DNA of 47,962 bases from Arthrobacter sp. zg-Y769 (lineage in GTDB: Bacteria; Actinomycetota; Actinomycetes; Actinomycetales; Micrococcaceae). This document shows positions 41,163 to 47,962 of the stretch, piece after piece. How positions within the stretch are numbered: position 1 is the stretch's first letter; each line of letters opens with the position of its first letter. The notes under the pieces are model-generated. The model was given only the letters and a program-made list of their open reading frames with translations, ran no database searches and was not told where the DNA came from. The position numbers and the translations under genes were made by a program. The stretch lies in assembly GCF_020907405.1 (NCBI RefSeq), contig NZ_JAJJOE010000006.1, positions 1 to 47,962 on the forward strand, written 5' to 3'.

Positions 41163-41204
41163 AAAAGAGCTCCGCTTCCCCGAATGGGAGGCGGAGCTCT
41201 TTTT
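41163..41204. terminator. Terminator between ettA and tesB
   Basis: An 18-bp stem with one wobble (41163-41180 and 41186-41203), loop CGAAT, with an A-run before it and five T residues after it. It serves convergent ettA and tesB. Confidence 0.9.
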
Positions 41205-41223
41205 GGTCAGGCGTGCGGGTCCG

Positions 41224-42108
41224 TTACTGCGGTACGCGGACCATGCCCTCCTGGGCGACGGTGGCAACCAGTTCCCCGCTGCGGTTGAAGATCCGTCCGG
41301 TGGACAGTCCCCGCGCGGCGGAGGCGCTGGGGGATTCCTGCACATAGAGCAGCCAGTCATCCACCCGGACCGGGCGGTGCCACCACATGGCGTGGTCCAG
41401 GCTGGCGATGCTCATGCCCGGCGTGGTCCAGGAAAGTCCGTGCCCCCGCAGCACCGGTTCCAGCAGCGTGTAGTCGCTCGCATACGCGAGGGCCGCGCGG
41501 TGGAGGTTCTCGCCGTCGGGCATGGGCTTGAAGGTTTTCATCCAGACCGCGTTGTGCGGTGTCTTTTCCCGTCCGGCGCGGACATACACCGGGTCCATTA
41601 CGTGGCGGATATCCAGGGGGCGCCGGTGGGACCAGGCCTCGGCCACCGGGTGGTCGAAGTCCTTCAGCAGTTCGGCAGTGGTCGGCAGGTCCTCCGGTTC
41701 GGGAATGCCCGCGGGCATCTCCTCCTGGTGGTCCAGCCCCGAATCCGGGACCTGGAAGGACGCAATCATGGACAGGATCGGTTTGCCGTTCTGGTAGGCG
41801 TGGCTGCGCCGGGCGGAGAAGGAGCGGCCGTCCCGCAGCCGTTCCACGCCGAAGGTAATGGGCACCTCGGTGTCGCCCGGGCGCAGGAAATACCCGTGCA
41901 TGGAATGCATCACCCGGTCTTCGGGAACGGTCCGGGAAGCGGCGACGAGGGACTGGCCCAGCACCTGCCCGCCGAACACCCGCTTGCGTGGCTCCGGCTG
42001 GGAGCCCCCAACGAAAATGTCCTCATCGGTCTTCGCGCCGTCGGCCCAGCTTAGGTTCAGCAGTTCCAGCAGGGACGCTGTCGGATCGAAGGATTCATCA
42101 ATGGACAT
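41224..42108 (-). CDS. tesB: Acyl-CoA thioesterase II
   Basis: Hydrolyses medium- to long-chain acyl-CoA. The 294 residues form a double hot-dog fold; the N-terminal half contains FGGQVLGQSL (45-54) and SMHGYFLRPGD (69-79), and the C-terminal half contains the expected catalytic Asp212 (YASDYTLL) and Gln286 (VAQEG). The SLDHAMWWHRP motif is a hallmark of actinobacterial and proteobacterial TesB. The ATG at 42108 has AGGAG ten bases upstream. It is divergent from a second thioesterase gene 139 bases away. Confidence 0.93.
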   Translation of the reverse strand: MSIDESFDPTASLLELLNLSWADGAKTDEDIFVGGSQPEPRKRVFGGQVLGQSLVAASRTVPEDRVMHSMHGYFLRPGDTEVPITFGVERLRDGRSFSARRSHAYQNGKPILSMIASFQVPDSGLDHQEEMPAGIPEPEDLPTTAELLKDFDHPVAEAWSHRRPLDIRHVMDPVYVRAGREKTPHNAVWMKTFKPMPDGENLHRAALAYASDYTLLEPVLRGHGLSWTTPGMSIASLDHAMWWHRPVRVDDWLLYVQESPSASAARGLSTGRIFNRSGELVATVAQEGMVRVPQ

Positions 42109-42247
42109 CTGGGACTATCTCCTAGCAGGAAGGGCGGTGCCGCCGGAGGCGGGGACCGCGGAACACTCTTATCTTAAACGTACCGGCCAGTAACAAGTCC
42201 GGCGGCCGGGCGGCGCCGTTTTAGGGCAAAGCTCACTCTCTGGGAAG

Positions 42248-42736
42248 ATGGAGGGCATGTCTGTGCATCGTTTTCCCGTCCAGCTTCGGTTCGGCGACCA
42301 AGATCCCAACGGCCACATCAACAACGTTAAGTTTGTTCAGTTCCTGGAGGAAGCGCGGGTCCAGCTGGGCCTGCTGCCGCTTCCGGCAGGGGCAGGCGGG
42401 CCGGGCAGCTTCCGCGACCTGACCGGTGGGCGCACGGCGACCTATGTGGCCCGGCAGGAAATCGAGTACCGGGAGCCGCTGCTTCACCGGAAGGATCCGG
42501 TCTGGGTGGACGTCTGGGTCACCCGGATCGGTTCCAGCTCCCTCTCCTACGGTTTCCGGCTCGCGGATGAAGACGGGGAGACCGTGTATGCCCACGCAGA
42601 AGCGGCAATGGTGCAGGTAGAGGCCGCCACCGGCAAGCCGACTCCGCTGACGGACGAACAGCGGCTGGTACTCCAGGAGTGGATGGGCGAACCCGTTCCG
42701 TTCCGGGCCGCCGCAGCTGCCGGACAGGGCAAGTAG
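42248..42736 (+). CDS. 4-hydroxybenzoyl-CoA-type (hot-dog) acyl-CoA thioesterase
   Basis: Single hot-dog protein of 162 residues. The N-terminal motif LRFGDQDPNGHINNV supplies the catalytic Asp of the FadM/YbgC group. The typical FLEEARV segment follows. The substrate is unknown, but a cleanup role on acyl-CoA is likely. Two in-frame ATG codons at 42248 and 42257 are both plausible, with a GGGAAG site close by. Its stop abuts the ATG of the next gene, so the two form an operon. It is divergent from tesB. Confidence 0.85.
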   Translation: MEGMSVHRFPVQLRFGDQDPNGHINNVKFVQFLEEARVQLGLLPLPAGAGGPGSFRDLTGGRTATYVARQEIEYREPLLHRKDPVWVDVWVTRIGSSSLSYGFRLADEDGETVYAHAEAAMVQVEAATGKPTPLTDEQRLVLQEWMGEPVPFRAAAAAGQGK

Positions 42737-43399
42737 ATGGACACCGAGCTGCGGCTGGCGGATCCGCAGGTCACTGCCGATCTGCGCAACTTCATTGCCC
42801 GCGCGCGAACGGCCGACGACGGCGCGGTGCGCCTGCAGGCGGTGGGCAGTGTCCTGGCTGCCTACGTCTGCATCCTGAGGCCGAGGATTCTCGGGGAAGA
42901 CACCCCGACCGTACTGGGACTGCGGACCATGCCCCTGGCGGCGCCGGCCGAGGTGGACACCACGGTCCAGTTGTCGGCAGTGGGGGACCGGCTGGCCCGG
43001 ATGGGAACCGCAGACACGGTGCTGCCCGTACCGCCGATGACGGTCCGGGAGACCTGGGCCGGCATCCTGGCACCGCGTACCGGCTGGCAGCCCGCCGGCC
43101 GGGTTCCGGTGCAGCTCCTGGAGCAGACGGCGCACCGAGGGATCCGAGAGGTCGCTGCGATGCTGCCCCAGAGCCCGGGAGCCGCCGTCGTCCACAGCGC
43201 CCGCACGCGGGTCTGGGCGCAGCCGATGGGGGGAACCGAGGTTCCGGTGCCCGCGGGTGCTGCCTTCGCGGCGCTTTCCCTGGGTTTCCTGCCGGCGGAG
43301 GGACCCGAAAAGGACGCCGCCCTGTTCAGCAACGGGCGCTGGCTGCGGCTGAGCACGTCCCGCGGGCACGTCCTGACCAGGTCACCGGCGGTTCTGTAG
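42737..43399 (+). CDS. Conserved hypothetical protein
   Basis: I do not recognise a family. The 220-residue protein has no signal peptide, no clear membrane helix and no catalytic motif I can name. It is rich in Ala, Leu and Val with a VRETWAGILAPRTGWQP segment in the middle. It starts immediately after the thioesterase stop and is translationally adjacent, so it may act with that enzyme. Codon use and GC are like the neighbours, so it is a native gene. Confidence 0.7.
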   Translation: MDTELRLADPQVTADLRNFIARARTADDGAVRLQAVGSVLAAYVCILRPRILGEDTPTVLGLRTMPLAAPAEVDTTVQLSAVGDRLARMGTADTVLPVPPMTVRETWAGILAPRTGWQPAGRVPVQLLEQTAHRGIREVAAMLPQSPGAAVVHSARTRVWAQPMGGTEVPVPAGAAFAALSLGFLPAEGPEKDAALFSNGRWLRLSTSRGHVLTRSPAVL

Positions 43400-43438
43400 G
43401 CGCAGCCCCCTTCTGCTGGCGCAGCCCCCGGCGGTGGC

Positions 43439-43921
43439 TCAGGCCGAGTTGACCATGGAGTGGGCGGCGCGTTCCAGATAATCCCAGAGGGTCCCCTCGT
43501 GCAGAGGAGAGAGGTCGAGGGAGTCGACGGCGGCGCGCATGTGCCGCAGCCACGCGTCCCGGGCCGCGGGAGTGACGATGAAGGGCATGTGCCGCATCCG
43601 CAGCCGGGGGTGCCCGCGCTGCTCGCCGTAGGTCTTGGGTCCGCCCCAGTACTGCTCGAGGAACAGCAGCAGGCGTTCCTTGGCCGGGCCCAGGTCCTCT
43701 TCGGGATACATCGGGCGCATCAGAGGATCATCCGCCACGCCTTCGTAGAACACGTCCACGAGCTTCACGAAGGTCGGATGCCCGCCCACGGCCTCGTAAA
43801 AGTTGTCCGTGTACTGCGGCTGCTGGAAGGCCCGGGGCTGCTGCGTGGGCTGTTGCGCCGGACGCAGCGGCAGGGACGCCGCGCTCGGCGGCGCCTCCGG
43901 AACAGGTGCCGGTTCAGTCAT
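43439..43921 (-). CDS. glbO: Group II truncated haemoglobin (trHbO type)
   Basis: Haem protein of 160 residues; the globin part begins near residue 37 after a Pro/Gln-rich tail. Key positions are Tyr59 (B10), the YWGGP block at 91-95, proximal His111 in RLRMRHMPF and Trp124 (G8). These fit trHbO proteins that bind oxygen and may detoxify NO or peroxide. The ATG at 43921 lies inside the end of the mscS gene (overlap 8 bases), so the two are coupled. No reductase is adjacent. Confidence 0.9.
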   Translation of the reverse strand: MTEPAPVPEAPPSAASLPLRPAQQPTQQPRAFQQPQYTDNFYEAVGGHPTFVKLVDVFYEGVADDPLMRPMYPEEDLGPAKERLLLFLEQYWGGPKTYGEQRGHPRLRMRHMPFIVTPAARDAWLRHMRAAVDSLDLSPLHEGTLWDYLERAAHSMVNSA

Positions 43922-44582
43922 TGGCAGCCATCCCGTCTTTGAGCGCGTCGGCCTTTGCCGTTTCCGCCGGAGCTTCGCCCAGGTACGTGCCCTGGGACCG
44001 GTTGCCGATCTTGGCGATTTCGCCGTTGCGGATGTACCAGATGACGCCGCGGTCATCGATGATCCGCGTGATCCGGATACCCACGGACTGCACCGTTCCG
44101 GCGGTGTCGCCGACTTCGATGACGTCGCCGATTCCGTATTGGTCCTCAATGGTGATGAAGAATCCGGCCAGGGCGTCGCGGATAAGTTCCCGGGCACCGA
44201 AGCCGAGGGCGATGCCGACAATGCCGACGCTGGCCAGCAGCGGGGCGATATTGATGCCGACGGCGTCCAGCACCATGATGATCGCAACGGTCCAGATGGA
44301 AACGTTGACGGCGCTGCGCAGCAGGGCGCCGATGGTGTCGGCCCGCTGGGCGCGGCGTTTCTTATCCAGGTTGCGCATCACCGGCTGCGGCCACTTGATC
44401 TTGGAGGAGTGCAGCAGCGAGTAGCCCTTCTGGGCACGCGCCACCAGCCGGTTGATCAGGAAACGTGCAACGAACCAGACGCCGGTCGCGGCCAGGACGA
44501 TAAAGGCGGCCTCGACCAGGCCGGAAAAGTCAAAATCATTGATGGTCACTGAAGAGAGGTCAATTTCGGAAGCGGAGAGCAC
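43914..44582 (-). CDS. MscS-family small-conductance mechanosensitive channel
   Basis: Membrane channel of 222 residues that should release solutes on osmotic downshock. Helices are expected near residues 22-45, 85-106 and 112-130; the pore-lining region carries the Gly/Ala pattern [21 protein letters not shown]. The beta-domain contains [19 protein letters not shown]. It lacks the long C-terminal domain of E. coli MscS, so it is a small form. The GTG at 44582 has AAGGATG eleven bases upstream. It is upstream of, and coupled to, the truncated haemoglobin gene. Confidence 0.85.
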   Translation of the reverse strand: MLSASEIDLSSVTINDFDFSGLVEAAFIVLAATGVWFVARFLINRLVARAQKGYSLLHSSKIKWPQPVMRNLDKKRRAQRADTIGALLRSAVNVSIWTVAIIMVLDAVGINIAPLLASVGIVGIALGFGARELIRDALAGFFITIEDQYGIGDVIEVGDTAGTVQSVGIRITRIIDDRGVIWYIRNGEIAKIGNRSQGTYLGEAPAETAKADALKDGMAAND

Positions 44583-44657
44583 GGGCTGCTGTTCATCCTT
44601 TGTATTGCCGGACAGGGGTCTGCGGTTAAGGCTACCCGTGCCGGGGGTGCCGGGACC

Positions 44658-44693
44658 GCATTTAGGACCCGGCCAGCATTTAGGACCCGGCCA
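44658..44693. repeat. Perfect 18-bp tandem duplication across the osmC stop
   Basis: GCATTTAGGACCCGGCCA occurs at 44658-44675 and again at 44676-44693 with no change. The second copy holds the last codons and stop of the osmC gene (minus strand), and the first copy gives a second in-frame stop 18 bases later. It looks like a recent slippage event. Confidence 0.9.
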
Positions 44694-45168
44694 GCGTCAC
44701 CGGTTGGTGCTCCACCGGGAAGTTCACGCTCCGGGCGATGAAGCACAGCCGGTTGGCCTCGGCATGCATCGGCCCGGCTGCGAGGTCGACGGCGGCGGGC
44801 CCGCCGGCCTCGTCGATTCTCACTTTGGGACGCAGCACCGCGGAGGTGAATTCACCGCTGCCGTCACGGTTGAGCCGCAGCAGCCCCTCGGGGGAGTCCT
44901 GGTAGGCAAGCACCCGGATGCCGTTCCGGACGGCCACGTGCAGGTAGGAAAGCATGTGGCACTGCGACAGTGCGGCAAGCAGCAGCTGTTCGGGGTTCCA
45001 GCGGTCCCGGTCGCCGTGGAAGGTGGGATCGGCGGTCCCGGGGAGGTCGGGCAGCCCGGCCGCCCGGATGATGTGGTCGCGGCCGTAGCCGCGGTAGGAC
45101 GCAGTGCCCTGGCCGCGGTTTCCCGTCCATTCCAGATCGAGCGTGTAACGGTGTTCGGAGAGATTCAC
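44680..45168 (-). CDS. OsmC family protein
   Basis: Redox protein of 162 residues of the OsmC/Ohr superfamily that reduces organic hydroperoxides. The first redox cysteine lies in LSQCHMLSYL and a second in NRLCFIARSVNFPV, the expected pair. The N-terminal half is beta-rich. The GTG at 45168 is preferred over a TTG at 45177 because a GGAG lies just ahead of it. It follows no obvious operon partner and ends in a tandem duplication. Confidence 0.85.
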   Translation of the reverse strand: MNLSEHRYTLDLEWTGNRGQGTASYRGYGRDHIIRAAGLPDLPGTADPTFHGDRDRWNPEQLLLAALSQCHMLSYLHVAVRNGIRVLAYQDSPEGLLRLNRDGSGEFTSAVLRPKVRIDEAGGPAAVDLAAGPMHAEANRLCFIARSVNFPVEHQPVTLAGS

Positions 45169-45225
45169 GCTCTCCAAGCTACCGTCTCCGCTCCCCGGTG
45201 GAAGGGAAACCGCGGCGGTAAGGTG

Positions 45226-47778
45226 CTACCGGTCGGCTTCCTGGGCCTTCAGGGCGCGAACCACGCCGTCGCGGTTTTCCAGGATCAGCCGGCGCAGCGA
45301 GGGGAAGTCCCCGCCCAGCTCGGACAGGAAGGCATCAGTGGTGTCCACCGTGTCCCGGCGGGTCAGCCGGGACGGGTAGAGGCCCACCGCAATCTGCTGG
45401 GCGATCTCATGGGTGCGGCTGGCCCATACGTCGCGGATGGTGTCGAAGTACTTCTGCGCATACGGCTCCAGCAGCGCGGTGTCATGAACGCGCATGAATC
45501 CGGCGATGGCCGAACGCTGGGCAGCGTTGGGCATATCCGAACGCTCCACGATGGCTTCCCAGGCAGCTGCCTTGGCCTCGGCCGTGGGGAGGGCAGCACG
45601 TGCCATGGCGCCGGCCAGGGCACCGGTGGCGGTGGCATCGCGCTCGAGTTCGGCGTCGATGTCCTCTGCTCCGAGCCGGCCGCCCGCGACCAGGCCGGTG
45701 AGCAGTTCCCAGCGCAGGTCCGCGTCAATGGCCAGCCCCTCAAGGGACTGGTCGCCGGTGAACAGGCCCGCCAGCGCGTCCAGCTGCTCGTCGGACGAGG
45801 CGTGGGCTGCGAAGGCCTTTACGAACTGCAGCTGGGAATCCGAGCCCGGTTCCGCCGCGGAGGCCAGCTCCCAGAGGCTTTCGGCAGCGGCAACCGTCAT
45901 GGGCTCCCGGTCCCGGGGGCTGACATAGAACGTCAGGGTGGTAGCCAGCTGGCGCAGCAGTACCTGGACCACGGTGGAGTCGGACTCGGACGCGATGTTC
46001 TGCAAAACCAGTTCCACATAGTTGCGGGCGGGAATCTCCGCATCCCGGGCGGCGTCCCAAGCGGAGGCCCAAACGAGGGTCCGGGGCAGTGAGTCCGCAA
46101 TGCTGCGCAGGCTTCGGGTGGCGGTGTGCTGCGAGGCAGCGTCCAGACGGATCTTCGCGTAGGCAAGGTCGTCGTCGTTGAGCAGCAGCAGGGCCGGGCG
46201 CGGCTGGCCGGTGAGTTCGGGTACCTCGGTGCGTTCGCCGTCGACGTCGAGCTCCACCCGGTGCGTGCGCTGCAGCCTGCCCGCCTCGTCCGGGTTGTAG
46301 AAGCCGATGGCCAGGCGGTGCGGGCGCAGCGTGGGGTAGTCCTCAATAGCGCTCTGCAGCACGGCGAAGGAGGTAATGGTGCCGTCTTCGTCCGTGTCGA
46401 ACTCGGGCCGCAGCGTGTTCACGCCGGCGGTTTCCAGCCACTTGGCGGACCACTCCGACAGGTCCCGGCCGCTGGCAGTTTCCAGCTCGGACAGCAGGTC
46501 CGACAGTTCCGTGTTCCGCCAGGCGTGCTTGCCGAAGTACTCCCGCACACCGGCCATGAACTTGTCCTGCCCGACCCAGGCCACCAGCTGCTTCAGCACG
46601 GAAGCGCCCTTGGCGTAGGTAATGCCGTCGAAGTTCACCTGGACGTCTTCCAGGTCGCGGATTTCGGCGACGATGGGGTGCGTGGTGGGCAGCTGGTCCT
46701 GGCGGTAGGCCCAGGCCTTTTCCAGCGAGGCGAAGGTGGTCCACGCCTGCCGGAACTCGGTGGCCTCGGCGGCGGCGAGGGTGGACATGAACTCGGCAAA
46801 GGACTCGTTCAGCCACAGGTCATTCCACCAGCGCATAGTGACCAGGTCGCCGAACCACATGTGTGCCAGCTCATGCAGGATCGTCACGGCACGGCGTTCC
46901 ACGGTGGCGTCCGTGACCCGGGAGCGGAAAACGTAGCTCTCGAGGAAGGTCACCGCACCGGCGTTTTCCATGGCCCCCGCGTTGAACTCGGGCACGAACA
47001 GCTGGTCATACTTCGCAAACGGGTACGGGGTGCCGAACTGCTCTTCGTAGAAGGCAAAGCCCTGGCGGGTCAGTTCAAAGATATTCTCCGCGTCCATGAA
47101 CTGCATCAGGGACCGGCGGGCAAAAACGCCCAGCGGGATGGTACGCCCGTCGGAGCTGGTCAGTTCGCTGCGGACGGACTGGTACGGGCCGGCGATCAGC
47201 GCGGTGATGTAGGAGGAAATCCGCGGCGTCGGTTCGAAGGACCAGGTGGAGCGGGGGCTGGAGTCGGTCAGGTCCCCGGCGGCGACGGGCTCCGGGGTGG
47301 GGGAGTTGGAGATGACGTCCCAGTACGACGGCGCGGTGACGGTAAAGCGGAAGGTGGCCTTCAGGTCCGGCTGCTCGAAGACGGCGAACATCCGGCGGGA
47401 ATCCGGAACCTCAAACTGCGAATAAAGGTAGACCTCGTTGTCCACTGGGTCCACGAAGCGGTGCAGGCCTTCGCCGGTGTTCATGTAGCGGGCGTCCGCA
47501 TCCACCACCAGTTCATTGGACTCGGCCAGGTTGGGCAGGGAGATGCGGACGCCGTCGGACACCTCCGCCGGATCGAGGGACACGCCGTTCAGCGTGATCC
47601 GGTGCACCGTGTCGGTGACCGCGTCAATGAAGGTCGACGTGCCGGGGCGGGCGGAGAACCGGACGACAGTCGTGCTGCCGAACACCTTCTCTCCCCGGGT
47701 CAGGTCAAGGTTGATGTCATAGGACTCCACGTCAAGGAGTTCTGCGCGTTCACGGGCTTCGGACCGCGTGAGATTCAT
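45226..47778 (-). CDS. pepN: Aminopeptidase N, M1 family
   Basis: Zinc metallo-aminopeptidase of 850 residues that removes N-terminal residues from peptides. The substrate-binding GAMEN motif is at 268-272 and the zinc motif HELAH at 302-306, with third ligand Glu325 in NESFAEFMS. The C-terminal half is the helical ERAP1-like domain found in actinobacterial PepN. No signal peptide is present, so it is cytosolic. The ATG at 47778 is preferred; a TTG four codons upstream with an AGAAAGG site is possible. The gene is complete but its upstream region runs into the contig edge. Confidence 0.95.
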   Translation of the reverse strand: MNLTRSEARERAELLDVESYDINLDLTRGEKVFGSTTVVRFSARPGTSTFIDAVTDTVHRITLNGVSLDPAEVSDGVRISLPNLAESNELVVDADARYMNTGEGLHRFVDPVDNEVYLYSQFEVPDSRRMFAVFEQPDLKATFRFTVTAPSYWDVISNSPTPEPVAAGDLTDSSPRSTWSFEPTPRISSYITALIAGPYQSVRSELTSSDGRTIPLGVFARRSLMQFMDAENIFELTRQGFAFYEEQFGTPYPFAKYDQLFVPEFNAGAMENAGAVTFLESYVFRSRVTDATVERRAVTILHELAHMWFGDLVTMRWWNDLWLNESFAEFMSTLAAAEATEFRQAWTTFASLEKAWAYRQDQLPTTHPIVAEIRDLEDVQVNFDGITYAKGASVLKQLVAWVGQDKFMAGVREYFGKHAWRNTELSDLLSELETASGRDLSEWSAKWLETAGVNTLRPEFDTDEDGTITSFAVLQSAIEDYPTLRPHRLAIGFYNPDEAGRLQRTHRVELDVDGERTEVPELTGQPRPALLLLNDDDLAYAKIRLDAASQHTATRSLRSIADSLPRTLVWASAWDAARDAEIPARNYVELVLQNIASESDSTVVQVLLRQLATTLTFYVSPRDREPMTVAAAESLWELASAAEPGSDSQLQFVKAFAAHASSDEQLDALAGLFTGDQSLEGLAIDADLRWELLTGLVAGGRLGAEDIDAELERDATATGALAGAMARAALPTAEAKAAAWEAIVERSDMPNAAQRSAIAGFMRVHDTALLEPYAQKYFDTIRDVWASRTHEIAQQIAVGLYPSRLTRRDTVDTTDAFLSELGGDFPSLRRLILENRDGVVRALKAQEADR

Positions 47779-47962
47779 ACCTGGCAAGGTGGGGCCTTTC
47801 TCAAGGACAAGGAGAGCCGGCGTTTCACAGGATCCGCCTGATGTTAGTGATCTTCTGCAACAGTCTCTCACTGCTAAGCACCCTGCCAAAGCACGGGAGG
47901 GGGGGGGGGGGCACCCCCCACCCCCCGGCCGGAACTCCCCCCGGGGGTGGGGTACGGGAGTT
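47779..47962. other. Upstream region of pepN and homopolymer-rich right edge
   Basis: Positions 47779-47895 should hold the pepN promoter, though no clear -35/-10 pair is visible. From about 47896 the sequence becomes runs of G and C, including a run of at least twelve G. No gene is visible. It mirrors the composition of the left edge. Confidence 0.5.

Noticed and set aside
46126-47841. A 571-codon plus-strand frame opposite pepN
   Set aside because: Antisense shadow of pepN, glycine/valine-rich with no domain or ribosome site.
1-47962. Mobile elements or a horizontally acquired island
   Set aside because: No transposase, integrase or att-like repeat was seen at the three tRNA genes, and composition is even apart from the edges.

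Overview
The window is about 48 kb of high-GC actinobacterial chromosome with no prophage, insertion sequence, CRISPR array or plasmid gene. It best fits the Micrococcaceae (Arthrobacter and relatives). The grounds are a PucR-type FasR beside fabD-fabH-acpP-fabF, the order aceE / DUF3052 / AhpE, a fused AccD-AccA, a long GapB, homodimeric AceE, an MptB-type mannosyltransferase and frequent GTG/TTG starts with GTGA overlaps. The species call is inference. Both ends (about 1-75 and 47896-47962) are unusual G/C homopolymer sequence and may be assembly artefacts.

Layout. Positions 96-9299, all minus strand: a lipid-precursor block read as matC-like anion carrier, CaiB-type CoA-transferase, fused acetyl-CoA carboxyltransferase, FasR, then fabD, fabH, acpP and fabF. 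Two matching 17-bp sites flank fasR and are candidate FasR operators. Positions 9465-14602: aceE on minus with its terminator, and divergently a coupled DUF3052-AhpE-SIRT4-like sirtuin set, then tRNA-Val. Positions 14672-20382: a penicillin-binding-fold lipoprotein, gnd, the cysK-cysE pair, msrA and a Nif3-family protein. Positions 20460-23418: a coiled-coil protein with a damaged zinc ribbon, an RNase HI-VOC fusion, yaaA and rnpB. Positions 23552-29458: an MFS exporter, gapB, def, an acyl-CoA dehydrogenase with an odd active site, tRNA-His and orn.

Positions 29509-37426 are envelope-oriented: a proline/alanine-rich membrane protein, MptB and a second multi-membrane protein (tail-to-tail, overlapping), DUF3224, and a five-gene minus-strand set of DUF4397 surface protein, class F sortase, ECF sigma factor, RskA-like anti-sigma factor and an M50 membrane protease. 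I regard this last set, which has the parts list for signalling by regulated intramembrane proteolysis, as the best candidate for a little-described system here. Positions 37650-47778: tRNA-Arg, a second-type SSB with a nested inverted repeat upstream, a repeat-bearing lipoprotein, ettA, two thioesterases, a conserved hypothetical, truncated haemoglobin, an MscS channel, an OsmC protein and PepN.

How the genes fit together: most are housekeeping. Fatty acid synthesis (fab, accDA), central carbon (aceE, gnd, gapB), cysteine synthesis and redox repair (cysEK, msrA, ahpE, osmC, yaaA), RNA turnover (rnpB, orn, RNase HI) and translation (def, ettA, tRNAs) are all represented. Annotations rest on reading motifs and gene order; no database search was run.
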